Shown here: piece by piece, positions 46,557-57,786 of the stretch | Position numbering within the stretch: the first letter of the stretch is position 1 | Layout: each line of letters starts with the position of its first letter | Notes under the pieces: model-generated | The model's input: the letters and a program-made list of their open reading frames with translations, nothing else | Databases searched by the model: none | What the model was told of the DNA's origin: nothing | Assembly (NCBI GenBank): GCA_038025085.1 | Contig: CM076154.1 | Span: 17,334,001-17,398,000, forward strand | From: Tetragonia tetragonoides | Taxonomy: Eukaryota; Streptophyta; Magnoliopsida; Caryophyllales; Aizoaceae | DNA length: 64,000 nucleotides | Reading direction: 5' to 3' | Program-made: the position numbers and the translations under genes

Positions 46557-47106
46557 CAATAAATAATAATAATAATAATAATAATAAATAATAATAATAA
46601 TAATAATAAATAATAATAATAAGAAATAATAATAATAAATAATTTTTTTTTGTGTCGGTCGTCTGGTCTCAGACGACTCACCCAAGGGTGAGTCGTCTGA
46701 CGATCTCGACTCACCCAAAGGTGAGTCGCCTGAGACGGGCGACTGACCCAAGGGTGAGTCGTCTGCCTGTCTCGACTCACCCAAGGGTGAGTCGTCTGCG
46801 ACAGACGACTCACCCTTGGGTCAGTCGCCCGTCTCAGGCGACTCACCCTTGGGTGAGTCGAGATCGGCAGACGACCGACGCAAAAAAAAAAAAAAAAAAA
46901 AACACAACTTCAATTCATAACTTCACGATTCAATTCAAGGCAAAAAATATTCAATTCAAGGCAAAAAAAATTCAATTCAAGGCAAAAAAAAATTCAATTC
47001 AAGGCAAAAAAAAAAAAAAATTTCGAAAAGTTACCCCCTTGCGCCGTCGGTCGTCGCCTCCCTCGCCGTCGAAACCTCTGCCGCCGCTGCCGCTAGCACT
47101 TGACAT
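44444..47106 (-). pseudogene. PMD gene of the MULE
   Basis: Exons on the minus strand are 47106-47035 (MSSASGSGGRGF...), 46368-45139, 45049-44642 and 44563-44444. All junctions are GT-AG and all phases are 0, giving about 609 codons. The PMD domain lies in exons 2-3 (GLSHLADIMFRHIDFPLISA, FVERWQPDTNSFHMPFGEMT, then AWIYEYFPCFRPHRER and VWLPYGSNP). One in-frame TGA near 45455 replaces what is probably Arg (CGA to TGA). Otherwise the frame is intact, so the copy may have been active recently. Known relatives (MAIN, MAIL1) are nuclear proteins that affect TE silencing. Confidence 0.82.
46390..46880. repeat. TTA microsatellite and palindromic minisatellite in the PMD gene's intron 1
   Basis: Interrupted AAT/TTA repeats (46395-46645) are followed by the same GACTCACCC/GGGTGAGTC palindromes (46655-46880). 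This is the mirror image of the left half of the transposon. Confidence 0.85.
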
Positions 47107-47240
47107 GGTCGTGGTGGTGGTGGTGGTGGTTGCCGGTGTGATGGTGTGGTGGTGAGGATGAGTGAGTGAGGAAGAGAGGATGAGTGAGAGTGGATGAGTG
47201 AGAGTGAGTGAGTGAGAGTGAGTGAGGAAGAGGGGTGGGT

Positions 47241-47302
47241 GAGGGTAAAATTGGAAAGGGGGGGCGGTAGCTAGTAAAAAGGGGCGGTATTTAGCAATTC
47301 AC
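47241..47302 (-). repeat. Right TIR of the MULE
   Basis: It is the inverse of 41849-41911 and is followed by the AAAAGAAA target duplication. Confidence 0.85.
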
Positions 47303-47503
47303 AAAAGAAACCATTGGTCAATAAAGTTGTGCTTTGTTTTGTTCAAGAAACCCACAATATTACAACCAAGAAGCTTAATTTCTCTTGATGATTACCTTCC
47401 AAAACCTCTTCCTATCTCACGCTTCGATGCATCTTTTTGCTTATTGACCGAAGGAGATCAAAGTCAGCAAACTATAATTCAGAATTAAAAAAAAAGCTTA
47501 AAC

Positions 47504-47704
<201 letters not shown>

Positions 47705-47929
47705 GAGTTAAGGACGATTAAGGTGGCAAACAAAATCACCTTTTCACTAGTGACTCTAGACGTATTGGGGCAGGGCTCCTGGTGAAACAAACTGGCGAAG
47801 ATTCACATTGTATGACTTTTTGTATGAAAGTCTATACAATGTTTGTGAAGAGATGGACATTTTGTAAGATAATCCATCTGCAAAATCATACAACAAATCA
47901 GTTAATTGCTTCTAATACATTACATCAAC

Positions 47930-48050
47930 ATTACCCCAATATCTCCAAAGAGGCTCCCGCCTAGGCAAGGTATGGGAGGGGTCGGTTGTACGCAACCTTA
48001 CCCCTATGAGAGAGTCTCACAGAGAGGTTGTTTCCATTTGACCCGATATC
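47930..48050 (-). mobile_element. Au-like SINE fragment
   Basis: The minus strand contains GGAAACAACCTCTCTGTG, then GGGGTAAGGTTGCGTACA and GGCGGGAGCCTCTTTGG. These are hallmarks of the 3' part of the plant Au-type SINE family. The 5' promoter part is not recognisable. Confidence 0.55.
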
Positions 48051-48503
48051 CAAAGTGCAACGGCTTTCTACAGTTTCATGAGCCATTTTGCTTTTGTCCA
48101 TTGTATTCCGAAGTCAAAGAGTAGTGAAACTTTTGGCTCCACTAGAATCAGTCACACAAAAATGAGAAACATAGGTTACATGGCTAGAAACATAAAGGGA
48201 TTTAGCAGCAGCTTTGTTAAGTGCACCCATATTCAAATTAAAATGAACTATTTAGAGAATTAAGAAAGAAATAAAAACCTGGTGCCGAAACACTTGAATC
48301 ATGTCCCATCATATTGTATGACTCTTTATATAAAAGCAGAAACAAGTCATTTGAGGTTATTAATGACTTGTTACAATGAAGCATAGCAGACTGCGGAAAC
48401 AAAAGAAACAAACAAAGTAATCAGGTGCAAATAAAAGAAACAAAACAAGGAAAAGAAAGATTAGGTATATCAAGAAATGAAAATAAAAAACCAACACATA
48501 TAC

Positions 48504-48590
48504 CTCATGTTTTGCATAACTGTTACATTGGCTGATTGCCAATGTTTCAGAAGCCTTGCTTATTTCAAGCTTTCTCTTCCTTGTCTTCAT
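48504..48590 (-). other. First-exon-like ORF, copy B (29 codons)
   Basis: ATG at 48590 reads MKTRKRKLEISKASETLAIS and then QCNSYAKHE, ending at a GAG|GTAT donor. The copy at 53871-53957 has exactly the same length and donor and encodes a similar peptide. A third copy at 20434-20527 is broken. This suggests a real first exon of a duplicated gene. I could not trace further exons or name a family. Confidence 0.35.
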
Positions 48591-48599
48591 TGAGTTTTG

Positions 48600-51500
48600 T
48601 ATTTGTACATTTGAGGCATTTCGTAATTTATAGATGGGAAAATAGGGTTAGAAGAACTAGATGAGGAGGTGATTGTCATTTCCTCTTCTTAAGATAAATT
48701 CATATACTTGATTCTCCAGTGATACTGAATATGACAAATTACAAAATATCTGATTGATTTCTTACTTTGCTTGATTTTTACCTATTGAGGATTCAATATT
48801 AGAGACTACATACCTTGAACATTTTGGAAGTTAATTTGTTTCCTTCTTTTAATGTGAAACCATTCAAGTTCTTATCTTTTAGGATTGGAAGGAAGACCAT
48901 CATAGGCTACCCTATAAATCTTAGTACACTAGTGGAGTGATAGCATCCAATGTGCATTAGGGACACATTCTTTAAAATGCAAATCTCAAAAGAGAGAATT
49001 TCAAGTTCTGGTATAATCAATCTAATTTATGACAATTTCATTTGAGCTAATAATCATCGAAGTCAGGCATTAAAAAAAAAAAAAAGGCTGCAAAGCATAT
49101 ATGTAACTATTAATGCACAAATCGAAATATCTGTCAGAGATAGAGTACGACCGACTAATAATCTTGTTTAGAAGTCGTAAGGCTCGTTTAACAAACTCCA
49201 TAAGTGAGCCATAAGTCATAACACATAAGCCAGTGGACCAAAAAGACTCAATAATTTAAGTGTACTTTGTTCAATACTAATATCTAGCTAAATCATCTAC
49301 GGCTTCATGAAAATCAGATATCAATACACAGACAAGATGATGTAATTCATTTAATTCAATTTCTTGTTCTACTAGACACAACTTGTTAGCTTCTTGATTT
49401 TCTCCAATGCCATAAAGAAAGTTGCGTATTAATGTGATTTCTACCCTCTACTACAATGGGTCTCATAACTTTCTTGTCGTAAAGTTGTACAATTAGCATA
49501 TTTAATGCCTACAAAACACCTTTCAAAAATAAGTCCATTCGATGCCCCCTTCCCAAAACAATGACAATTTAGGTTCAGAACACAAGCACAAACATAAGCT
49601 TGCTACCACCAGACCACGAAGATAAGACAATAAAGGAGAAGGATGCATAACTTAAATATGTAAATGAGTACTAAATGGTAAAGTACCTTAATTTCCAAAA
49701 ACAAATGGTAAAGTACCTATGCCATTAGCAAAGCTATCTCCAAGATCTCTGCAATAAAGCCCTCGTATAAGGAGTAATAATGATCATATGGCATTGTCAC
49801 TGAAATTGAGAGATATTATAATTGTTCAGCATGCAAGACTGTGCCAGTTCTTTTGCAAAATAGTTTATGTGCTTCAGATAAAATGTGAATTTAATATCTT
49901 GCAGTCCAATTATTGTACCTCACTTAACCCGATCAATAAGTTTCCTTGTACAGCCAGCAAGATATAGAACCCTTATTTACTTCTACATTTTTTCATCCCA
50001 AAACTTATCCATCTATATCAGGCTTGAGGCATGCATCCATGTGTTATGATAATGCTTTGGTGTAACTTGTACCTGAAAAAAGAACGTAAGAAGTTGAGAC
50101 GAAAAAAATGCATGTAATTGACACATAACTGAAACTCCTGAAGCAAATTCATTAACTCAGAAAATAAATTGAAGAAAATGTTCAGCAACATGCTAATCAC
50201 AATTTAAAGGTCCGATGTTCATAACACAAGAAACTATTGTCTAGTCCTTTAAATTGTTTATTTAATAAACTAGATGATAGTTTCTTGTGTTATAACCATG
50301 TCATAATCTCATGTCATGATATAACTGTTAATACAAAACAATTACGATGTGTGCAACACTTCTCATAATCTCATGTCAGTTTCAGATCAGGCATAATTGG
50401 TTTTACGAAAAGTTGGAGAAAATCACTACGATTATTTGTTTCCTTTTTCATCAGAACTTTCTTAGTTGCCTCTTCTAAACTAAAATGCTCTTTTTCGATA
50501 CTTCCCACCGCTATGTATGGAAGCTTTTCTTGATGATCATATAAATCAGGGGAGTAATTACTCTGCAGTAGTTCGTAGGTAAAGTAGTGGTTGCTTGTAT
50601 TGTTGCCAAATGGTTTTCATAACGTTGTACAAGCCATGGGAATACCACACAAACCGCAACTTGATTATTAAATACCTTATTTCCTAGTCAAAACAAATAT
50701 CAAGGTGATTACATCATGATATACAATGAGCATGAAAAAAAAAGTCGAAGAAATTGTTCCGATAACAGTAAACCCTGGCCCAATTTAAGGAACAAAAGTA
50801 AAAGATCATAAGTACTCTGGCTTCTAGTCCTAGATCAATCAATTACACTAGGCAAATCAAAAAGAAAGTTTCCAATCATTGACGTAGATCGCTAATCCAG
50901 TTGAAGGAAGGATGCTTAGTGTGATGTAAACTTGATTTTCTTTTTCAATGAGCTTTACTGAAAGAGGCATCTTATGAGGATGGTTTTAATATCTATACTG
51001 AAAAACAAGTGTTAATCCATGGTTTTAATACTATACTGAAAAACAAGTGTTAATCCATGGTAGGGAGTTGATTAATTATCTCTCCACATCTTCAATGGTC
51101 CAATGAAAGGTTGGTATTATTTTTAGATGAAAAATCATAATTAAGTAAGGTTACACATTCAATTTACATTGTAGTCAGAGATACCGTACCTTAGTTGATT
51201 TTCTACCTACCTTTTGAGTGGAAAGGAGTGAAAACTGAAAAGGCTAGTTAATTGCTTTCTCAATACTAAAACTCTTCAGTTAATTAATTTTACAAGCTAT
51301 TCATGGATTATAATGGTAATGCAAAAAGCTACTAAAGGTAAATTCAAGAAAGAAAGGAGCCTAATGGATAATCTAAAAGCACATAATAAGGTAAAGCAAA
51401 TCAGATAATGCACCAGCTTCACATCAAAAATCTGAACTATATAGATGAATTTACTCTAAACATCCTACTAACCCATGATGAGTGATGATCAAGAAACTTG

Positions 51501-53040
51501 TTATTCTTTAGCTGCTCCCTGCCGTTTTGTGATGACTACTATAGGTTATAATAGACATAACTCCTAGGCTCCAGGATTGAGGAGAAAGCTTTATCTCGTT
51601 GCGAGAGGGAAAAGGTGGCCGCAACAAAATATCTTAACCCAAGGGCAGTGCATATTGTACGGATCAGGCCTCGTGGAGACCACATCAGGCTAGGCGTCAA
51701 TGATCACACTCCCAAAATTTTAAACTACCACCCTCACCAATATGATGTGATTCAATAAGGATACATGAGGTATCCGTTAGCAAGCTAAACAAGGCAAATG
51801 AACCCCCTACACACGGGACACTGGTAGGTGCGGCACAAATGGTTGTACCTATTTAGTCATTATTTTTCATCAAGGATTGCATGTAGTGGCCACCATATTT
51901 GTTGAAGGAACTGGTGAAGTGGTAGAAAAAGGCACCTTTGGCACCGAACTTGAAGAATTAACCAATATTCTCCACAACTTTCAACACCACTGACGAGTAT
52001 TATTATCGAATTCTTCGTTTATATTTGGAAGAAGACCAGCATGACGTTGTGGAATCTGTCTCACTATATGATCTCTTCACTCTTATGTTCTTGTAATTAA
52101 TCTCAACTGATATAAAATCACATCAACTGCATGCAATATCAGAAGAAAAAAAAAAAAACAAAAACAAAAAATCATCAAAACAAGAAGCTAAAGATCATGT
52201 AAGTTATAATTATAATTATGATTGCTCTTCAGGTTCAGGACCATTGGTTTGCCCATGAAAACTCTTAGATGTTTCAAGTGCTTACATACAATGACTAATG
52301 AGCACATGCACTGGATATTTTATTATGCAGTTCCAATTCTTTCAAAAATACAAACCTGTTTCACAGCAGATTTTCAATGGATTTAGTTCTTTGCACATTA
52401 CAATAGTCAACAACGTACATGACATTAAAAGGGTGAAGTCTTGGAGAAGAATCTGTGACGCACCATATAACGTATCAGAAAGTCAGGATATATCAGATAC
52501 TTTAATTTGTAAAAGTAACATTTTAGCTCAAAAGACACATTTTAGTTCAAAAGTAATCTTTTTGGTTCAAAGTGTAACACTTGTCTCACGGTGAGACCGT
52601 CTCATATAAGTTTTTGTGTTTGTGAAGTAATTCTGTCAATGTTTACATTTGCAAAATACACGGACCTATTTTGATTCATAGTTGATATGGTCTATTCAAT
52701 TTATTAAGCTACTTTCCTTTGTTATGTTGTAAATTGCTGCCCATCCTAGTTTCATTTTGGTAGCTCAATTCAATAGATAAAGTACAATAGATATTTATTT
52801 TTTTCCATTTTCTTTGGGGGGGGGGGGGAGGGGGGAAGTTGGTTGATGTCAAATAATGTGATTAGGAATATTGACTATGCGGCAAAGCAATGTTCTGCAT
52901 ATTAAATATGACCAAATCAGACTTTGTTCTATCGGAAAATCTGTTGACCAACAAGTGTGAACAAATCTTTGAGGTTTATTGATTCAAAGCTTCATATATA
53001 GCGTAGCACATTTTAATACAAAACAACCCCAACTCCTAAG
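48600..53040. other. AT-rich spacer
   Basis: No supported gene. The stretch 48600-48860 is part of the block shared with 53960-54230 and 20530-20760. A direct duplication of about 50 bp lies at 50978-51062 (CTATACTGAAAAACAAGTGT twice). A poly-G run lies at 52816-52835. The segment 51560-51800 is more GC-rich and unidentified. Confidence 0.5.
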
Positions 53041-53464
53041 AAAAACACATGAATTAATGATTGTTGATGATCCAACTGCTTGTTACAGACATACAATTAT
53101 GTCTCTGTCTGCTTTGTCTGGCTAAGTATTGTAGGAGAAACACATGAATTGATGTTTGTTGATGATCCAGCTGCTTACTACAAACAGACAACTATGTCTC
53201 TGTCCTTCACTTAATAAGACTGCTTTTGCACAGCTAAGCATTGCAGAAGGGATAACTAAGCTTCAAAAGGCGATGGACAATGTGCCTGAATCACTTGACA
53301 AACCCAGGTTTGACATTGCATCCCCTGTTATTGATCTCTACCAGTTTTTCCCCTTGCTCTCGCCTCCTACAAAATCATACCCTGATCACATTAAACATTT
53401 GACTGATAATCATTATGCACAAGTTCAAATAAGTATTCACACATTAATTGCATACTCTATGTGA
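53041..53464 (+). pseudogene. Coding remnant with internal tandem duplication, unidentified
   Basis: Two ~90-bp tandem copies (near 53045-53120 and 53136-53210) encode similar peptides around HELMFVDDPAAYYKQTTMSL. The second runs, after a stop, into an open frame of about 80 codons (NKTAFAQLSIAEGITKLQKA, then MDNVPESLDKPRFD). Composition looks like genuine protein. The family is not recognised. It may be an exon of a degraded host gene. Confidence 0.35.
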
Positions 53465-53870
53465 CTAAAGTATTGAACAAGAACAAAATACACGAACCTG
53501 AGAGAAAACCATTGAGTAAATACCTCTAGTTTTTCATAAGGATTACTTTGGTACATAGTCAAGGGGATTTAGACTTGTTAAAGGAAGAAATAGTCAAATT
53601 AAATGAACTAATATTTAGATTTAAGAAAGAAACCTGAATATGGTAACCTTGTATCTTGTCTCATTATTTTGTATGACTCTTTATAATGTACGTCATTTGA
53701 ACGATCTTGTGACAATGAAGCTGATAACTTGGCCCTCCAACGTGTTTCCCCTAGTATATGTATTTTATTAGATTGAATTACTTCCAAGTAATCAAATGGA
53801 ACGTGGAAGCGTAGGAAATCAAAGAGAGAAAAAGATCATATATACCGAAACGAGAAGAAGACCAACATAC

Positions 53871-53957
53871 CTCTTGCTTTGCAGAACTATTACATTGGCA
53901 GATGTCCAATGCTTTAGAAGCCTTGCTTATTTCAAGTTTCTTCTTCCTTCTCTTCAT
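53871..53957 (-). other. First-exon-like ORF, copy C (29 codons)
   Basis: ATG at 53957 reads MKRRKKKLEISKASKALDIC and then QCNSSAKQE before a GAG|GTAT donor. Sequence similarity to copy B extends at least 270 bp upstream of the ATG (to about 54230), including the promoter side. Confidence 0.35.
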
Positions 53958-54239
53958 TGTGTTTTATGTTTTTACCATTGTGGCATTTCTTATTTATAGA
54001 TGGAATAATAGGATCAGAAAAACTAGATGAGGAGGTGATTGTCATTTCCTCTTCTTAAGAGAAATTCAAATAAATGACTCTTCAATGATACTGAAATATG
54101 ACAAATAAGAAAATACCTGATTGATTTCTTACTTTGCTTGATTTTTTTTACCTATTGAGAATTCAATTCTAGAGACCACATACCTTGAACATTTTGTAAG
54201 TTAATTTGTTTCCTTCTTTTAATGTAAAACCATCCAAAT

Positions 54240-55577
54240 GCTTGATTTGGTATTAGTGTTTTCACATGTACATCATTTTATTTTAGCATGGGAAATACGG
54301 CCATCATGGGCTACCCTATATATCGATCTTAATACACTAGTAGTGTGGTAGCATCCAGTAGTGTATTGCTGACACATTCTTCACCGATCATATTCACATC
54401 ACAAATATACTCCTTAGTTCACTAGCACTATTTTAAGAGCCAAAGTATTAGAGTAAATGTCTAAGGTCCGGGGATCAACTTAATGCATGCTACTAGTTAA
54501 CCTATACTGACAATCCCATTAACTATTCAGGCATGCATCAAGATATTTGCATCAAGGACATACAAATTGAATGCACTATTGATTACGTTACATGAGGGTG
54601 AATCTTCTTTAGAATAGGCAAGCCTAATATAGCAGTCCTTGTACAAGTTCATCTTTATACAGTGACATAGTTAGATTAATTGTGTCTGCTCATCTTGAAT
54701 AAACATAGAAGAGAGCTTAAGAAATCAGTGTGATTAATCAGGTCATCCAAAAATTATAAACGGATACATAAGATTTTATCTTGCTCTTAGAAAATCTATG
54801 ATATTAAGGGATACAACCACTCTGCATGATGAAGTTAATTCTTACGTACCGTTCATTAAACATATTCTTCAGAAGGGTGTACATGAGTGTGTTTGGCCTA
54901 ATGTGTAATAGATTTAGCTAATTGTAATTGACAATGTCCATTTGACTGTGCCAAAGTGTAGATTTCTTATAAACTATTGACTGCTATATATGGACGTTGA
55001 CCTTCTCATCAATAAAAGTCCTTCACAACAATAAACTTCTTCTCTGAAACCCATTTAGTAAAGTCGAGGTCTTTGCGAGTTGGAAAATGTTCAGGAAGTT
55101 TCAAAATACAATTTGAGCAGAAAAGCAATCTTTTGTAACTGTAGATCATCACTTCTTTTTTCCATTGGTTCCTCATACACATCTTTTGAATTTTCCTGAT
55201 TGCCAACTATTCAATCTCACTAATAAAGAACATTGCATATTTGCACTCAAATTTAGGATAGGATCCAGCTAACATTGATGTTTCTAAGAGAAACACGTAC
55301 CCATGCCAACAGGGGAAGGTTTTTTGATAATCAGTACAATGTTATTGTGATAACTGAGAATAAAAGCAAAAGATTTCATTAATATAAACTAACGAAAGAA
55401 TCAACGATCATATCTGAGCTGAAGATGATGACTAAATCATAAAAGAGATGAGTGAGGAGAAACATCCTAGCTTTTTAGATAAATGATCAAGTTATCAAAA
55501 TGTACCCCAAATACAGAAGCAAATTTGTGTTGCAGACAACATATGCAAGATGGAAAAGGTAAATTTTAGTTCAACAA
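54240..55577. other. Spacer
   Basis: AT-rich with no supported gene. A 65-codon minus-strand ORF at 55009-55206 has plausible composition, but I see no homolog or splice context. Confidence 0.4.
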
Positions 55578-55656
55578 TAACCCAGTGAATGTCCACCGAT
55601 GGTGGAGTCTGGGGAGGTCCAGATGTACACAACTTTACCCCTAACTAGTCGCCTAT
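55578..55656 (-). mobile_element. Au-like SINE fragment
   Basis: The minus strand shows GGGGTAAAGTTGTGTACAT, CCTCCCCAGACTCCACC and ACTGGGTTA, the end of an Au-type SINE. It is truncated and diverged. Confidence 0.55.
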
Positions 55657-56497
55657 GTATATTTTAGTTTGTAATGGAATATCATATCATAATCACTACA
55701 TGAAATCATAATGTTCAAATCAGCCTACGCAAGAAGGAGATATTTTTTCAGTATCCACTTCAGAAAAAAGTATGCTTATATCGTTGTCCAGATTTTTTTC
55801 AATCGATTAATGTGGAAAACCTGTGACATACCAAATTAGTCCTAAGAAGTTTGATTCTTGTGCATTTTGAGTACCTGATGGTGACAAGTTTACCATCTAT
55901 CATAAAAGCATACATGTACATAGACACGATGACAAAAAGGGATGACGTCTTACAGAAGAAATCTGCACTAGATGCATGCACTGCACTAGATGCATGCACC
56001 AGGTAAAGAAATGATCAAACATATCCCGTGGAACACAAGAAACGTAATTTGTGAAATTCTTTCGTTGGCGTTGGATACACGAACAAGAAGGTAACGTAGA
56101 GTAGACCAAATTCGATAAAGGATTTGTAATTTGACAGATAATTGACTAAAACTATTGCATCATGAATGTCCTATCATCTCCAAGGATATAGCAACAACCA
56201 AGTGAAAATAGTGCCAAAAAAGGATTCTACAGTATTACATCGTGTGAAAGATGAGCAAACATAATTTAAACTTGACTTATGCAAATTCTATCTTTTGGTT
56301 CTATTGATAGAAGGTTCGTCAAAATTAAAGCAATGCATCTACTAGTAACATTTATATAGTGAGTAACTTCTAAATGGAGATGAATATACCTTTCTTAGGA
56401 GTCAAGCCGAATATTATGACGAGTCTTTCAAAGAGGTTGAAACTTTTTTGTGGATGAAGAAAAGAAGATGGCTTGTATTAGGATACAAAGTTATATT
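55657..56497. other. Spacer
   Basis: AT-rich. It contains a short direct duplication CTGCACTAGATGCATGCA (55964-56000). No gene. Confidence 0.5.
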
Positions 56498-56502
56498 CCT
56501 TT

Positions 56503-57043
56503 GTTATATTATCTAACATTGGATAAGTGATAGTTTCTTATTAGATCGAGATTATCTTATCTTGTATTTTATCCTATCTTTTATATGTCCTTATTCTAGT
56601 AGTTATTGGATTAGGAATTCTAGTGTCTATTTAAGGAGGGAGAGATGGATAATAGGCCTGGGGTTAGAACGAATTATGTGCTAAGAGGTACAATGTATTT
56701 AAGGGAGTGTTCATACTCTAAGAGAGAGAGAAAGAGAGAGAGTCACCATGTAACGGCGCAAGGGGGCACCGTAGGGGGCGAAGTCCCTGGAAGGGGACGT
56801 CAAGGAAAACATATAGTGTGCTTAAGAAAGAGGGCGTGAGTCACTTTGTGCATCTCATCATGAGGGTCATGTTGTTAAAATATGTGGTTGATTAATTAAT
56901 AATACAAATATATGAGTATCGTGGACAAAGGTCATTGAGTTGGGGTCGAACCACGTTAAATTGGTGTGTTATTCTTTATTGCTTATTGCTTTAATTAGTT
57001 ATCTCGAACTTAGATAGGTGGATCATTGTAAAATTTCCTAACA
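56503..57043 (+). mobile_element. Solo LTR, Copia-like (541 bp)
   Basis: It starts TGTTATATTATC and ends TTCCTAACA, with near-matching 5-bp flanks TCCTT and ACCTT. A TATTTAAGG TATA-like box lies near 56632 and a GA-rich tract near 56720. There is no internal region. The class is inferred from ends, size and composition only. Confidence 0.5.
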
Positions 57044-57249
57044 ACCTTAAATGACAAAGATCCTAACCCTAAATATACTGCTACAAAAGTTAGTAGTCCC
57101 AAACTTACATTTATAAACCATTATCATAGGAGAGAGTTATCAGCACCCCTCCAAAAAGGTATGTTGCATAATGCAACTTCAATTCTATCATAAAAGCACC
57201 CTGAATATTCTTTCATGCTGTTGAATAAAGAGCTGGCAAAATCTGACCC

Positions 57250-57552
57250 GACCCGAAAATGTTTGACATACTAATGACCCAAATCCGAAACTACCCAACC
57301 CGAATGCAAAGATTGTGAGTCAATAGCTGCTTTGACCCAATAGCCGATCCAATAATACCCAAACCCGAATTTACCCGATCCGACCCATTTTCAGGTCTAC
57401 TGTTGATCGAAAATATTTGACATGCTAATGACCCAAATCCGAAACTACCCAACACGAATCCAAAGATTGTGAGTCAATAGCTGTTTTGACCCATTAGCCG
57501 ATCCAATAATACCCAAATCGAATTTACCCGATCCGACCCGTTTTCAGGTCTA
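57250..57552. repeat. Two-copy tandem repeat, ~153 bp
   Basis: TGACATACTAATGACCCAAA at ~57265 and TGACATGCTAATGACCCAAA at ~57418 start two near-identical units rich in ACCCGA. They lie directly upstream of the bL25 gene. Confidence 0.85.
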
Positions 57553-57786
57553 CGTGTTGATCGATTCCAATATCACGATGGACCGGTTCAATTATAAAGC
57601 CTATCTCCACCTCCTCAGGCCTCCTGGGCTTCTGGCTTCATCCAGTTTCTCTACTTCACAGTTCACATACCAGTACAGGCTGAGTCCAACTCGTTACTCA
57701 CATTTCTGCAAATCAACTCACCCCAAAAACCCTCACTAACCCCAAAAACCCTCACTAACCCCTTTCTCTCACTCTCTCTCCTCAAA

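Larger units (their letters stand above)
41849..47302. mobile_element. MULE-type transposon with FAR1-OTU and PMD genes (5454 bp)
   Basis: Terminal inverted repeats of about 60 bp share CTAAATACCGCCCC, ACTAGCTACCGCCCCCC and TTCCAATTTT. An 8-bp target duplication AAAAGAAA lies at 41841-41848 and 47303-47310 (the ninth base differs, G/C). Two genes converge towards the centre: a FAR1-like transposase-OTU gene on plus and a PMD gene on minus. The transposase catalytic core is deleted, so mobility would need help in trans. A pair of convergent genes is the architecture known from maize MuDR (mudrA/mudrB). Here the second gene is a PMD protein. Confidence 0.85.

Noticed and set aside
57554..57739. 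61-codon ORF upstream of the bL25 start
   Set aside because: It ends before the conserved ATG at 57787 and lies in the likely promoter/5' leader. The targeting peptide is complete without it.
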